64,000 nt of DNA from Breznakibacter xylanolyticus (GTDB taxonomy: Bacteria > Bacteroidota > Bacteroidia > Bacteroidales > Marinilabiliaceae), in assembly GCF_003254275.1 (NCBI RefSeq), contig NZ_QKZK01000019.1, positions 1 to 64,000 on the forward strand, in the 5' to 3' direction. The position numbers and the translations under genes were made by a program. The number at the start of each line of letters is the position of its first letter. Within the stretch, counting starts at the first letter, position 1. The notes beneath the pieces were generated by a model. The model was not told the origin of the DNA. It did not search any database and worked only from the letters and a program-made list of their open reading frames with translations. Shown here piece after piece: positions 41,365 to 51,753 of this stretch.

Positions 41365-43557
41365 ATGAACACCACACAAATTCGACAGGCCCAACCCACA
41401 CTGCACCAACACCTGGCCGGGAAACGCATTAAAGACGCCCTCGACTTTTTAGAGCCGCTGGTGCGAGCCACCCAACGGGGCGACCTCATCGATGCCCGTT
41501 ACAACCTGGAGCTATCCTACAAAAGCATTCTGAAATATACCACCGAGGGCATCAACGACCCCGAACGACAAAAGATTTACAACCACCTGCTCATCAGCAT
41601 CTATCAGCTCACCGATGCGGTGATGGAACGGCTGGGTTTCATTCACTTGCCCGACATGGCTTACGAGCTGATGCGCCAACGTGTCAACCAACCGCAACCC
41701 ACCATCGACGAGCAAATGGAGGCACTGCTGCACGAATACGAAACGGCCAAGCTCAAATCGTCGGCCATGCCTGAGATTGTGCTCACGCAGGAATTTACCC
41801 GAACCGAAGAGAGCCTGTTTGTTTCGGCCTGGATTGAGGGCGACAGCCAATCCGACGCCCTGCGCCGCCTGTTCGACAACGAGGAGGTGCCCTGGCACTC
41901 ACAGGCCCTGGTGGTGAGCGCCCTGTTTCTGTTGTTGATGCGCAAATGGGATTTGCCCCTGATGCTGCTGCTGCTCGACCTCACGCACCACCCCCGCCAC
42001 CAGGTGCAGATGCGAGCCCTTACCGCCGTCATTCCGGTGCTGCAAAAGTACGACCGGCGCCTGTGGCTCTTCCCCGAAATCACCGACCGGCTGCATGCCA
42101 TCAGTCACGATACTGTGCTCAGCAGCCACATTCAAACCCTGTTCATCCAGCTCATTCGCACCCGCGAAACCGAAAAAATATCGACCAAGCTGCGCGACGA
42201 AATCCTGCCCGAAGTCATCAAGGTGCACCCCATCCTCAAGGAGAAACTGGATCTCGACAACCTGGCTCCCGACTCGGGCGACGACAAGAATCCCGAGTGG
42301 GAAGAGGTGTTTGCCGGCTCGCCCGGTTTGCTCGAAAAGCTGGAGGAGATCACCAAATGGCAAATGGAAGGCGCCGACGTGTTTCTCACCACCTTTCAAA
42401 TGCTCAAGCATTTCCCGTTTTTCAACCGCGTGTCGAACTGGTTCATCCCCTTTGTGCCCACCCATCCGGTGGTGACCGAAGCGCTCAACGACAGCGGCCC
42501 GGCGCTGCGCCACTCGGGCCTGCTCGATCACATTGCCCACGCGGGCGCCTTGTGCAACAGCGACAAATACTCGCTCATGCTGGGCATCCCCCTCATGCCC
42601 ACCGCCCAGCGCGACATGATGGGGCAGTTCTTTGGCAACGAACTCAAGCAGATGGACGAAATTCACCAGGACGAGCTGCTCATCAACCCCGCCAAACGCG
42701 ACCTGGCCGTTTCCAACCAGTACATTCAGGATTTGTACCGATTTTTCCGCATCTATCCCAACCGCCATCAGTTCGAAGATGTGTTTGCCGGCAAGATGGA
42801 TTACTACAAAAACGACTTTTTCAAACACCTGTTTCACGACCTGGCCCCCCTGGAGCAAATGGGTGAGTTCCTCTTTAACAAGGGTTATTACCCTGAAGCC
42901 CTCGAAATATTCATCCTGCTGAGCGACGCCACCCCCGACCACGTGGGCTACACGCAAAAAATGGCTTATGCCCGCCTGCAGCTCAAACAGTATCCTCAAG
43001 CCCTGCAACATTTCCTCAAAGCCGATCTGCTGCAACCCGACAAAGCCTGGACGCTCAAAAAAATCGCCCTCTGCTACAAGCATCTGCAACAACCGGCCAA
43101 AGCCCTCGACTATTACCAAAGGGCAGCCCAGCTCACCCCCGACAGCCTCCCCACGCAAGCGGCCATTGGGCACTGCCTGCTCGAACTGGGCAATCACGAA
43201 GAGGCGCTTCGACACTATTTTAAAGTCGAGTACCTCGCCCCGGCCAACACCCGGGTGTGGCGTCCCATTGCCTGGTGCTCACTGGTGACGGGCAAACTCG
43301 ATCAGGCCGAGAAATACTGCAAAAAACTCATCGACACCGAAAAAAATGCCCACGACTGGATCAACCTGGGGCACGTGCACTTGTGCAGGGGCGATAAAAA
43401 GGAAGCCCTGGCCTGCTACCGCCAAAGCATCCTCAACGGGCACACCATCGAGGCGTTTCTGAAGATTTTTGAGGAAGACATTAAGCAACTCGCCCTCAAC
43501 GGCATTCCGACGGACGACCTCCCCATTTTACTGGATCAATTGCGGTACTCCATTTAA
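41365..43557 (+). CDS. Large TPR-repeat protein
   Basis: A 730-residue cytoplasmic protein without signal peptide. The first 480 residues are helical and unrecognised, though shared by a Bacteroidota family with C-terminal TPRs. From about residue 495 there are at least five tetratricopeptide repeats, for example GEFLFNKGYYPEALEIFILL, AYARLQLKQYPQALQHFLKA, ALCYKHLQQPAKALDYYQRA and GHCLLELGNHEEALRHYFKV, with a last one at HVHLCRGDKKEALACYRQSI. It is probably a protein-binding scaffold. It is solitary, between the minisatellite and an AT-poor gap. Confidence 0.82.
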   Translation: MNTTQIRQAQPTLHQHLAGKRIKDALDFLEPLVRATQRGDLIDARYNLELSYKSILKYTTEGINDPERQKIYNHLLISIYQLTDAVMERLGFIHLPDMAYELMRQRVNQPQPTIDEQMEALLHEYETAKLKSSAMPEIVLTQEFTRTEESLFVSAWIEGDSQSDALRRLFDNEEVPWHSQALVVSALFLLLMRKWDLPLMLLLLDLTHHPRHQVQMRALTAVIPVLQKYDRRLWLFPEITDRLHAISHDTVLSSHIQTLFIQLIRTRETEKISTKLRDEILPEVIKVHPILKEKLDLDNLAPDSGDDKNPEWEEVFAGSPGLLEKLEEITKWQMEGADVFLTTFQMLKHFPFFNRVSNWFIPFVPTHPVVTEALNDSGPALRHSGLLDHIAHAGALCNSDKYSLMLGIPLMPTAQRDMMGQFFGNELKQMDEIHQDELLINPAKRDLAVSNQYIQDLYRFFRIYPNRHQFEDVFAGKMDYYKNDFFKHLFHDLAPLEQMGEFLFNKGYYPEALEIFILLSDATPDHVGYTQKMAYARLQLKQYPQALQHFLKADLLQPDKAWTLKKIALCYKHLQQPAKALDYYQRAAQLTPDSLPTQAAIGHCLLELGNHEEALRHYFKVEYLAPANTRVWRPIAWCSLVTGKLDQAEKYCKKLIDTEKNAHDWINLGHVHLCRGDKKEALACYRQSILNGHTIEAFLKIFEEDIKQLALNGIPTDDLPILLDQLRYSI

Positions 43558-43770
43558 ACGAGAATGATAACGGATGGACGCGGGGTGTCTTCCGCCCCCA
43601 TAGGGGCGGGACTAGGCTCGCAGCAGAAATCGTTCTACCGATGTTGCGCACCTACGGCGCGATGGTGAATTCAGGTGTGCGAGCACACGGTCATCGCTGA
43701 TTGAAAATCACCAAAAACAATCTTCCCCACCCCAAAACCTTTCATAACCGCCACAACATCGTTTTAAATC
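43558..43770. other. Intergenic gap with GC-rich palindromic parts
   Basis: The stretch 43595-43690 is GC-rich and holds short inverted repeats, CCGCCCC-CATA-GGGGCGG at 43592-43609 and GCGCACCTACGGCGC at 43647-43661. It resembles a fragment of a dispersed repeat but has no second copy in this window. No gene is seen. Confidence 0.4.
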
Positions 43771-44196
43771 ATGAGCAAACGAAAAATCACCTGCGAAATA
43801 TACAGCTACGGGGTTTACGACAAATGGAACCGGCAGAGCAAGGCCATCCCCAAGCTGATGGACATCACCACGCGCATCCCCATTGTTCCGGAAACGGAAT
43901 TCGGGTACGTGCTGAAAATTAAAGGTGCCAAAGGAAAAGTGCTGGAATTTATCATGGATCATCCGCCCATGACCGACGAAAATGGAAAAAGCATGCCCCC
44001 CTTTGAAGGAACCTGCTTTGTGGACTCAAACGACTTTGAATTCTTTTTGGGAGATACGGTATGGGAACCCTACGAACAAATGGCAGGCACGTGGCACCTG
44101 ACAACCCTGCTGGACGGAAAAATCATTGCCGAAAAAAAACTGACGCTCGTCACCACGTCAAACGATGAAGGCAATGGCTCAATTAAAAACGAATGA
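43771..44196 (+). CDS. DUF3859 family protein
   Basis: A 141-residue beta-rich cytoplasmic protein. The segments SYGVYDKWNRQSKAIPKLMD, TEFGYVLKIKGAKGKVLEF, DHPPMTDENGKSMPPFEG, FEFFLGDTVWEPYEQMAGTW and HLTTLLDGKIIAEKKLTL fit DUF3859, a family of unknown function with an immunoglobulin-like look. It has no signal peptide. Its 3' end overlaps the 3' end of a small membrane-protein frame on the other strand. Confidence 0.8.
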   Translation: MSKRKITCEIYSYGVYDKWNRQSKAIPKLMDITTRIPIVPETEFGYVLKIKGAKGKVLEFIMDHPPMTDENGKSMPPFEGTCFVDSNDFEFFLGDTVWEPYEQMAGTWHLTTLLDGKIIAEKKLTLVTTSNDEGNGSIKNE

Positions 44197-44313
44197 AATC
44201 AGGAAAAAAGTAAATCCCAACAACAAAATCACCAAAAACACTTCAATAACGAAATACATGAAGATTTTACGCTTCAATTTCACTGTGATATCCTGAACAT
44301 TTTCCCGTTCCAT
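44179..44313 (-). CDS. Small single-pass membrane protein
   Basis: A 44-residue frame starting at the ATG at 44313: a charged N-terminus (MERENVQDITVKLKRK) then one hydrophobic helix, FVIEVFLVILLLGFTFFLIS. It overlaps the DUF3859 gene tail-to-tail by 18 bases. The charge and hydrophobic layout look like a real membrane peptide with inside-positive orientation. I do not recognise it, and it may be chance. Confidence 0.4.
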   Translation of the reverse strand: MERENVQDITVKLKRKIFMYFVIEVFLVILLLGFTFFLISFVFN

Positions 44314-44489
44314 AGTCGCTTGTTTCTTAAAAAAATTGAGTCCCATTTGTATTTTTTGCAAAAGTACGAGTTGACAATATGCCCACAAATACACTTAACA
44401 GTTTTTAACCCCCGATTAACGATAATTACCCAATTTTCAACCATTTTTCCCCTTATGGGCAGGTCGATGCCACTGCCTGTCAAAACAAA

Positions 44490-44525
44490 ATCGCCCGTTG
44501 TGACACAAAAATCACAACGGGCGAT
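44490..44525 (-). terminator. ychF terminator
   Basis: A perfect 14-bp stem, ATCGCCCGTTGTGA with its complement, with an 8-base loop. Minus-strand transcription then reads TTTGTTTT. It lies 20 bases after the ychF stop. Confidence 0.85.
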
Positions 44526-44544
44526 GACATTTTACCCCATGGGG

Positions 44545-45645
44545 TTAGACATTAAAGCGGAAGTGCATGATGTCGCCATCGCTCACCACATATTCTTTTC
44601 CTTCCACGCGCATGCGACCGGCCTCTTTACAAGCCTGTTCGGAGCCATACTTCACAAAGTCGTTGTAACTGATGACCTCGGCACGGATAAAGCCCTTTTC
44701 AAAGTCGGTGTGAATCACACCGGCAGCCTGTGGCGCCATGGCTCCCTTGGGATAAGTCCAGGCACGCACCTCTTTCACGCCGGCCGTGAAATAGGTCTCG
44801 AGGTTGAGCAACTTGTAGGCGGCGCGAATGAGCTGAGCCACGCCCGACTCCTTCAGTCCCAAATCTTCCAGAAACATCTGGCGCTCCTCGTAGGTTTCCA
44901 GCTCGGCAATCTCCGACTCGGTTTTGGCGGCAATCACCAGCACCTCGGCGTTCTCGTCCTTCACGGCCTCGCGTACCATATCGACATATTTATTGCCGGT
45001 TGCCACCGATTTCTCATCAACATTGCACACGTACATCATCGGCTTATTGGTGAGCAGAAACAGCTCGCGTGAAATCTTCTCCTCCGACTCGGCCACCTCA
45101 ACCGTACGCGCCGACATGCCGCTTTCGAGCGCTGCCTTATAACGCAGCAACAAATCGTACAGTCTTTTCGCATCGGCATCTTTGCCTGTTTTGGCCTGTT
45201 TTTCGGTGCGGGCAATGCGAGCATCCACTGTCTCCAAATCCTTGATTTGAAGCTCCACGTCAATCACTTCCTTATCGCGAATGGGGTTCACCGAACCATC
45301 CACGTGTGTGATGTTGTCGTCGTCGAAGCAGCGCAACACATGAATGATGGCATCCGTTTCGCGAATGTTGGCCAGGAACTTATTGCCCAAGCCTTCGCCC
45401 TTGCTGGCTCCCTTCACCAGGCCGGCAATATCGACAATCTCGACAGTGGTGGGCTGCACGCGCTGAGGTTTCACCAAACGCTCCAGCTCGATGAGGCGGT
45501 CATCGGGAACGGTAATCACCCCCACGTTGGGTTCGATGGTACAAAAAGGAAAATTGGCCGATTGCGCCCGGGCGTTCGACAAACAATTAAACAACGTTGA
45601 CTTGCCCACGTTTGGCAGTCCTACAATTCCACACTGTAAAGCCAT
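44545..45645 (-). CDS. ychF: Redox-regulated ATPase YchF (OLA1 family)
   Basis: A 366-residue P-loop protein of the Obg-related family. G1 is [18 protein letters not shown] (residues 6-23), G3 is [20 protein letters not shown], and the base-specifying motif is YVCNVDEKS (NxxE), which favours ATP over GTP. A coiled-coil insertion and a C-terminal TGS domain follow; the end [17 protein letters not shown] is typical. YchF binds the ribosome and modulates translation and stress response. Confidence 0.95.
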   Translation of the reverse strand: MALQCGIVGLPNVGKSTLFNCLSNARAQSANFPFCTIEPNVGVITVPDDRLIELERLVKPQRVQPTTVEIVDIAGLVKGASKGEGLGNKFLANIRETDAIIHVLRCFDDDNITHVDGSVNPIRDKEVIDVELQIKDLETVDARIARTEKQAKTGKDADAKRLYDLLLRYKAALESGMSARTVEVAESEEKISRELFLLTNKPMMYVCNVDEKSVATGNKYVDMVREAVKDENAEVLVIAAKTESEIAELETYEERQMFLEDLGLKESGVAQLIRAAYKLLNLETYFTAGVKEVRAWTYPKGAMAPQAAGVIHTDFEKGFIRAEVISYNDFVKYGSEQACKEAGRMRVEGKEYVVSDGDIMHFRFNV

Positions 45646-45713
45646 GTTCGATAAATATTTCTACAATAAAAAAATCAAATACATCAAAAAAAGGGGGGAT
45701 CCCCAAAACAAAA

Positions 45714-45749
45714 GAGAGGCTAACCGGCATCATCGCCTGTTAGCCCTCG
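45714..45749 (-). terminator. aspS terminator
   Basis: On the minus strand GAGGGCTAAC pairs with GTTAGCCTC, and TCTCTTTTGTTTT follows. It lies 25 bases after the aspS stop. Confidence 0.7.
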
Positions 45750-45773
45750 GTACGGAAGCGGCATTGAACCGCC

Positions 45774-47525
45774 TTATTTCTTCACCACCTGAATGCCCAG
45801 CTCGGCCAACTGTGCCACGCTGATTTCCGATGGCGTGTCAATCATCATGTCACGTCCGGCATTGTTCTTGGGGAAGGCGATGACGTCGCGGATGGAGTCG
45901 CTGCCCGTGAAGAGCGACACCCAACGATCGAAACCAAAAGCCACCCCACCGTGCGGAGGCGCACCATATTTAAAGGCATTCATCAGGAAGCCAAACTGGT
46001 GCTCGGCCTCTTCGTGGGTGAATCCCAAAATTTCGAACATCTTTTGCTGCAACTCATCGTTGTGAATGCGGATGGATCCCCCGCCAATCTCCACCCCGTT
46101 GATGACCAAGTCGTAGGCATTGGCACGCACGGCACCGGGATTGGTCTTGATGAGTTCAAAATCCTCTTTTTTGGGCGATGTAAAGGGGTGGTGCATGGCG
46201 TAAAAACGCTGCGAGTCGTCGTCCCACTCCAACAGGGGAAAATCGACCACCCAAAGCGGGGCAAACACCTCTTTGTTGCGCAACCCCAGGCGCGAGCCCA
46301 TCTCGAGGCGCAATTCGCACAACGCCGACAGGGTTTTCTTTTGAGGCCCGGCCAATATCAAAATCAAATCGCCCGGCTTGGCACCAAAACACTCGGCCAT
46401 GGTTTTGAGCTGCAATTCGTCAAAAAACTTGTCGATGGACGACTTCAAGGTTCCGTCAGCATTGTAACGCACGTACACCAATCCGGTGGCACCAATTTGG
46501 GGACGCTTCACAAAATCGGTCAACTGATCCAATTCCTTACGGGTGTATTCGGCACAATTTTCGGCACAGATACCACCCACGTAGGCCGCATCGTCAAACA
46601 CTTTAAAGCCCTTGCCTTTCACCACATCATTGAGTTCAACAAACTTCATCCCGAAACGCAAATCGGGTTTGTCGCTGCCATAATATTTCATGGCATCGGC
46701 ATAAGGCAGACGCAAAAAGTCCTCCTTCAGCTCCACACCTTTAATGGTGCGAAACAGGTGCTTGGTCATGCCCTCAAAAGTGCGTAGGATGTCCTCCTGC
46801 TCCACAAACGACATCTCACAGTCGATTTGTGAAAACTCGGGCTGACGATCGGCACGCAAGTCCTCGTCGCGAAAACACTTCACGATTTGGAAATATTTAT
46901 CAAACCCGGCCACCATCAGCAACTGCTTGTAGACCTGAGGCGACTGTGGGAGGGCGTAAAACTGGCCATCGTTCATGCGCGAAGGCACCACAAAATCGCG
47001 TGCCCCCTCGGGCGTGGATTTAATGAGCACGGGCGTTTCCACTTCAATAAACCCTTGCTCATCCATATATTTGCGCACCTCCATGGCCATTTTGTGACGC
47101 AACATCAGGTTGTCGCGCACAGTGCGGCGACGCAAGTCGAGGTAACGATATTTCATGCGTAACTCCTCCCCCCCATCGGTATCGTCTTCGATGGTAAAAG
47201 GAGGCAAATCGGACACATTGAGCACCACAAGCTTTTCAACCAACAATTCAATATCGCCTGTGGCGATTTTGCTGTTTTTGTTGCTCCGCTCGGCCACCAC
47301 GCCAGTCACCTGCAGCACGTATTCACGTCCAAGTTCGCGCGCCTGTCCGCACAGGGGCTCATTGGTTTCCATGTTGAAAACCAACTGGGTGATCCCGTAC
47401 CGGTCACGCAAATCGACAAAGGTCATGCCCCCCAAATTGCGGATGCGCTGTACCCAGCCGCTGAGTGTCACTTGCTTGTTTACATCTTCGATCCGGAGAT
47501 CGCCACAGGTGTGTGTCCTATACAT
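45774..47525 (-). CDS. aspS: Aspartyl-tRNA synthetase
   Basis: A 583-residue bacterial-type class IIb synthetase. It starts [20 protein letters not shown] with an OB-fold anticodon-binding domain, contains motif 2 [20 protein letters not shown], the bacterial GAD insertion (about 290-420) and motif 3 [12 protein letters not shown]. The ATG at 47525 gives the usual N-terminus; upstream codons are extra. Whether it is discriminating or also charges tRNA-Asn cannot be told from the visible motifs with certainty. Confidence 0.96.
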   Translation of the reverse strand: MYRTHTCGDLRIEDVNKQVTLSGWVQRIRNLGGMTFVDLRDRYGITQLVFNMETNEPLCGQARELGREYVLQVTGVVAERSNKNSKIATGDIELLVEKLVVLNVSDLPPFTIEDDTDGGEELRMKYRYLDLRRRTVRDNLMLRHKMAMEVRKYMDEQGFIEVETPVLIKSTPEGARDFVVPSRMNDGQFYALPQSPQVYKQLLMVAGFDKYFQIVKCFRDEDLRADRQPEFSQIDCEMSFVEQEDILRTFEGMTKHLFRTIKGVELKEDFLRLPYADAMKYYGSDKPDLRFGMKFVELNDVVKGKGFKVFDDAAYVGGICAENCAEYTRKELDQLTDFVKRPQIGATGLVYVRYNADGTLKSSIDKFFDELQLKTMAECFGAKPGDLILILAGPQKKTLSALCELRLEMGSRLGLRNKEVFAPLWVVDFPLLEWDDDSQRFYAMHHPFTSPKKEDFELIKTNPGAVRANAYDLVINGVEIGGGSIRIHNDELQQKMFEILGFTHEEAEHQFGFLMNAFKYGAPPHGGVAFGFDRWVSLFTGSDSIRDVIAFPKNNAGRDMMIDTPSEISVAQLAELGIQVVKK

Positions 47526-47664
47526 ATCTTTTTGTGATTTTTTTATTAACGGAAAAAAGTGCGTCAAAATTATCACATTTCAATGAATAACAAACCATTC
47601 CCGCCCCGATAATATGGGAAGAATAAAAGCAGGAACGCCGGCGCCTGATATTCCCGGAATGCGT

Positions 47665-47672
47665 TAATTTTG
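47665..47672 (+). promoter_or_regulatory. -7 box for tadA
   Basis: TAATTTTG fits TAnnTTTG, 66 bases before the tadA ATG. No -33 element is evident. Confidence 0.45.
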
Positions 47673-47737
47673 TGTGGCCGAAATTAGTAAGAAAAGATGA
47701 ATTGCGGCATGCCTGTGAATGATTAAACCAAGCGACC

Positions 47738-48187
47738 ATGATAGGGAAAATTGATTTTTCAGACCAATATTTCATGCAAATGGCCTTTAAAGAGGCGCAA
47801 TATGCCTATCAAAAGGATGAAATTCCCGTTGGAGCCGTCATTGTGGCCGGCAAACAAGTGATTGCCAAGGCGCACAATCTCACCGAAACGCTCAACGATG
47901 TGACAGCTCATGCCGAGATGCTGGCCATTACCGCCGCCACCCAAACCCTGGGCGGAAAATACCTGAACGACTGCACGCTTTACGTCACCCTGGAACCCTG
48001 CCCCATGTGTGCCGGCGCTTTGGCCTGGTCGCAAATTTCGCGCATTGTGTATGCGGCCACCGACGAGAAACGCGGATGTATGCGCCACAGCCCGTCGCTG
48101 CTGCATCCCCGCACCGAAGTGTGCCAGGGGCCACTACAAACAGAAGCGACACAATTGATCAAGGATTTTTTTGCGAGAAAACGGTAA
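47738..48187 (+). CDS. tadA: tRNA-specific adenosine deaminase TadA
   Basis: A 149-residue zinc deaminase converting A34 of tRNA-Arg(ACG) to inosine. The catalytic HAE is in VTAHAEMLAI and the zinc cysteines in LEPCPMCAGALAWSQ. The early EIPVGAVIV strand and the C-terminal LIKDFFARKR helix are those of TadA rather than of guanine or cytosine deaminases. A repeat of the CCCCTCC family begins at its stop codon. Confidence 0.93.
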   Translation: MIGKIDFSDQYFMQMAFKEAQYAYQKDEIPVGAVIVAGKQVIAKAHNLTETLNDVTAHAEMLAITAATQTLGGKYLNDCTLYVTLEPCPMCAGALAWSQISRIVYAATDEKRGCMRHSPSLLHPRTEVCQGPLQTEATQLIKDFFARKR

Positions 48188-48217
48188 AGCCCCTCCCGGC
48201 CTCCCCAAAGGGGAGGT
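48185..48217. repeat. CCCCTCC/GGGGAGG repeat at the tadA 3' end
   Basis: AAAGCCCCTCCCGGCCTCC followed by CCAAAGGGGAGG is the same 30-mer as at 32431-32460. Here it overlaps the last bases of tadA and lies between convergent genes, where it could act as a weak terminator. Confidence 0.7.
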
Positions 48218-48263
48218 CTAAGAAAACCACATTATTCATCTGATACAGACACAAACTCTGCCA

Positions 48264-51200
48264 TCAATCTTCGCGACCGGCCATGGGTTTTAATCCCATC
48301 AGTAAAATGTCATCCACCTGCTCGTAGGTCGCGCCCATCATCCATTCCTCCATTTTTTGGTGCAAAATGGCCTTTTGATCCTCAAAGGGCAGCTTGTGAA
48401 TGTTGAGCAACAAGTGTCGGAAACGACGATACTTAAATTTCTTGCCTTCAGGCCCGCCAAACTGATCGGCATAGCCATCGGAGAACATATATAAGATGTC
48501 GTTCTCGGCCAGTTCAATTTCTTTGGGGATGAAACAATCGCCCCGGCACTCGCTGCCGATGGCCGAACGAGCCCCGTCGTAGGTGGCAATTTCGTTATCG
48601 CTCACCACATATAACGAGTGGTTGGCTCCGGCAAAACGCACCACTTTTTGGTCGTAATCGATCACGCACAACCCCATGTCCATGCCATCATTCACCTCGC
48701 CATGACGGGGGTCGTATAAGTAGGTCTCCTTTTTAAATGTATCGCGCAACATGGTATTGACCGACATGAGTATTTCGCCCGGATCATCCAAGCCCTGCAC
48801 CTCAATGACATTTTTGAGCAAATCGTAACCGATGATCGACATAAAGGCACCCGGAACACCATGACCGGTACAATCGACCGCCCCCACAAACAAGAGATTC
48901 CCGCGACGGAAAAAATAGTAAAAGTCGCCACTCACAATATCCTTGGGGCGGAAATACACAAACGATTCGGGCACCAATTGCTTGATAATATCATCCGATG
49001 GCAACATGGCTTCCTGAATGCGTTTGGCGTAATTGATACTATCGGTCAGGCTTCGATTAATTCTCGACAACACCTCCTTTTGCGCCTCTATCTTCTGGCT
49101 GTCAACGTTCTTCACCCGCATGTCGTGATAAGCCTTGCGATAATAACGCACGTTGAACTGAATGATGCTGTAAAGCAAAAACGCCAGCAACACAACGTAA
49201 AACGCGATGGCGTACCCGGTTTGCCACAAAGGGGGATTCACGATGATGTACAACTCGGTGGGCTGCTCGTTCCACACGGCATCACTGTTCGATCCCAAAA
49301 TTTTGAGTTTGTAGTCGCCGGCCGGCAAATTCGAATAAGCCACATAATTCTGCTCAGTCACAGGCTGCCAGGTTTCATCGTATCCCTCCAAATAAACCTT
49401 ATAATGGTTTTTATGGGGGATAGAAAAATCGAGGGTACTGTAATCGATGCGCAAAGTCGCGCCTTTTTGGTACTTGAGGTCGATGATACCCGCTTCGCCC
49501 GGCCATTGCCGTTTCACCACGCCTTGATGGATGAGCTTTACCGATGACACGGACACCACCGGCACAAACTGATTGACACGAATGGACTCAGGCGCAAAAT
49601 AAGTCAACCCCTCGCTTCCCCCGAAATAGAGGCGCCCCGACTGATCCTTAAACACCGACCCGGCATTGAACGAAGGGCCGGAAAGCCCGTCGGTTACAAA
49701 AAAATTGGAGACATGGCCCTGGGGCGTGATCATGGAAATACCCTGATTGGTTCCCACCCACACCCGTTTTTTCCGATCCTCAACCACACTATTAATCACA
49801 TCATTCAGCAACCCGTTGGCCACCGAATAAATAGAAGTCTCACCGGTCGCTTTCCGATAACAAGTCAGTCCGCTGCGTGTCCCAATCCATATCTCACCGC
49901 CCTCGCCTTCGGCCAGCGACAACACGTAGTCGTTGCTGAGAATCTTCTCGCCGACATCAGAATTGCGAAGTGCCCAAAACTGATCCTTAGACGTTTTATA
50001 CACCGACACGCCCTTTCGGGTGCCAATCCACAGCCACCCTTCGCGGTCAATCATCAACGCGTTAATCTCATCGTCGATCAACGAAGCCGCCTGTCCCGGC
50101 TCGGTAAAAAAGCTCTCGAGCGTTGTTCCCGAGTAACGATAGAGCCCAAAACGGGTTCCAAACCAGATGTTCCCTATTTCATCTTCCACAATGGCTCGCA
50201 CCTGATTGTCGCGCAACAACCGGGCATACTTCATATCACCGGCATAATCAAACTCCTCAATGTCGTCCAAATAAGGATCGTAACGGTAAATTCCCCCCGA
50301 CACCCCAATCCACACATACCCCCTGCTATCGCGAAAAATAGCAAAAACCACGTCGCGGCCTGACTTAAAGCGTTCGGGATCTAAGGCATAATGGGTCACC
50401 TTTTCAGTGATTTTATCAATCACATACAAACCTTTACCATCGGTGCCTAACCACATTTTGTCCTTCTCATCCACCATAATAGAGGTGAAATTGTAGGACT
50501 CCAGGTGGGTAATAATCGGGTCGCGCGGCGTGAGGGAGCTGAACTTTCGCGGCTTACGATCGAACTTAAACACGCCGTTTTTTCGGGTGCCAACCCAAAT
50601 GATGCCGTAGCGGTCTTCTAACAACGAGGTGACTTCGTCATTCACCTCATCGCCATTGTAATAAAGCCGGATGGCCGGGCGGTAACTTTTCAAATCGCTA
50701 TCGAGCAATGCCACGCCCTTTCCGGTGGCCAGCCAGATTTGCTTATCGGAGGTTTGCAAAAACGCGTTTACCCGTTCAGAATGACGATCGGGTAAAAAGG
50801 CCGGCACCCGTTGCGAGACACCGGTATGGCAATGAAACAACATCGCCCCGGAAGAGGTTCCCACCATCATCCGATCATTATCGATCCACATCAAATCGTT
50901 CACCGTGCTCCCCCCATCCTGACGGTTGCCCACCACGTTGGCAAAACGCTTAAAAGTACGCCCGGCAATCTCAAAGCGATTGAGACCATCCTTGGTGCCC
51001 ACCCAAATGGAGGCAGAATCTCTCCCCGCCAACAACGGATATCGCACAGCCCGCGAATTATTAAACACATTATTATAATGCCCGAAAGCAGCCACCTTTT
51101 GACTCACGGTTTCGACACGAAGAAGATGCGAGGGAGTTTTGACCCACAATTCAGTGCCGCCCAGACGCAGCAGTCCGCTGATTTCGGTCAAATCAGCCGC

Positions 51201-51605
51201 ACTCACATCGGGCGTAAACAAGAGAGGACGCCAAAGCGAAAAGCAATGATCGCGACGATGCCAAAGATTCAGCCCGCCATTGCGCGTTCCCACCCACAAA
51301 TCGCCATTGTCGGCTTCCTGAATGGCCGTAATGAAATTATCGGTAATGGACAACGAATCGATGGGATTGTGCCGAAACACCTCCATCTGGTAACCGTCAT
51401 AACGGTTCAGGCCATCTTCCGTTCCAATCCATAAATAGCCCCGACTGTCCTGAAACAACGTGGTAATTTTATTGCTTGATAACCCCTGATCGATGGTCAG
51501 GGGCATATCGGCATGAGGCAATGATTGAGCCCCCATCCCCCCGCCACTCGACAACATCAAGAGCATCCAACTAATAATCAATCGAAAGTGTAGATTTTTT
51601 CTCAT
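48264..51605 (-). CDS. Beta-propeller sensor with SpoIIE phosphatase output
   Basis: A 1113-residue transmembrane sensor. After a signal sequence (HFRLIISWMLLMLSS, residues 5-19) come about a dozen two-component-regulator propeller repeats (GYLWIGTEDGLNRYDG, GDLWVGTRNGGLNLW, GIIWVGTRKNGVFKFD, GWLWIGTRKGVSVY and others), a Y_Y_Y domain (about 740-810), one helix (GYAIAFYVVLLAFLLYSIIQ) and a coiled coil. The C-terminal PP2C/SpoIIE domain has the metal aspartates in VSGDFYYFF, VDCTGHGVPGAFMS and FSDGYADQFGG. Most Bacteroidota propeller proteins end in a histidine kinase, so a Ser/Thr phosphatase output points to partner-switching (anti-sigma/STAS) control. The start is the ATG at 51605; longer versions lack a clean signal peptide. 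Confidence 0.9.
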   Translation of the reverse strand: MRKNLHFRLIISWMLLMLSSGGGMGAQSLPHADMPLTIDQGLSSNKITTLFQDSRGYLWIGTEDGLNRYDGYQMEVFRHNPIDSLSITDNFITAIQEADNGDLWVGTRNGGLNLWHRRDHCFSLWRPLLFTPDVSAADLTEISGLLRLGGTELWVKTPSHLLRVETVSQKVAAFGHYNNVFNNSRAVRYPLLAGRDSASIWVGTKDGLNRFEIAGRTFKRFANVVGNRQDGGSTVNDLMWIDNDRMMVGTSSGAMLFHCHTGVSQRVPAFLPDRHSERVNAFLQTSDKQIWLATGKGVALLDSDLKSYRPAIRLYYNGDEVNDEVTSLLEDRYGIIWVGTRKNGVFKFDRKPRKFSSLTPRDPIITHLESYNFTSIMVDEKDKMWLGTDGKGLYVIDKITEKVTHYALDPERFKSGRDVVFAIFRDSRGYVWIGVSGGIYRYDPYLDDIEEFDYAGDMKYARLLRDNQVRAIVEDEIGNIWFGTRFGLYRYSGTTLESFFTEPGQAASLIDDEINALMIDREGWLWIGTRKGVSVYKTSKDQFWALRNSDVGEKILSNDYVLSLAEGEGGEIWIGTRSGLTCYRKATGETSIYSVANGLLNDVINSVVEDRKKRVWVGTNQGISMITPQGHVSNFFVTDGLSGPSFNAGSVFKDQSGRLYFGGSEGLTYFAPESIRVNQFVPVVSVSSVKLIHQGVVKRQWPGEAGIIDLKYQKGATLRIDYSTLDFSIPHKNHYKVYLEGYDETWQPVTEQNYVAYSNLPAGDYKLKILGSNSDAVWNEQPTELYIIVNPPLWQTGYAIAFYVVLLAFLLYSIIQFNVRYYRKAYHDMRVKNVDSQKIEAQKEVLSRINRSLTDSINYAKRIQEAMLPSDDIIKQLVPESFVYFRPKDIVSGDFYYFFRRGNLLFVGAVDCTGHGVPGAFMSIIGYDLLKNVIEVQGLDDPGEILMSVNTMLRDTFKKETYLYDPRHGEVNDGMDMGLCVIDYDQKVVRFAGANHSLYVVSDNEIATYDGARSAIGSECRGDCFIPKEIELAENDILYMFSDGYADQFGGPEGKKFKYRRFRHLLLNIHKLPFEDQKAILHQKMEEWMMGATYEQVDDILLMGLKPMAGRED

Positions 51606-51693
51606 ACTATTAACCAAAGAGGAACCCAAGTTACAAAATTTCGTGCGACGATATTCCTTCACGAGACAGAATTGATGAAATGATGACATCGGC

Positions 51694-51727
51694 ACAAAAA
51701 AAAGCCCGATGGCAACCACCGGACTTT
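51694..51727 (-). terminator. dnaN terminator
   Basis: On the minus strand AGTCCGGTGG pairs with CCATCGGGCT (two wobble or mismatched positions), followed by TTTTTTTT. It lies 26 bases after the dnaN stop and overlaps the leader of the sensor gene. Confidence 0.7.
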
Positions 51728-51753
51728 TTGCAAAATATAGAAACAATGACAAG

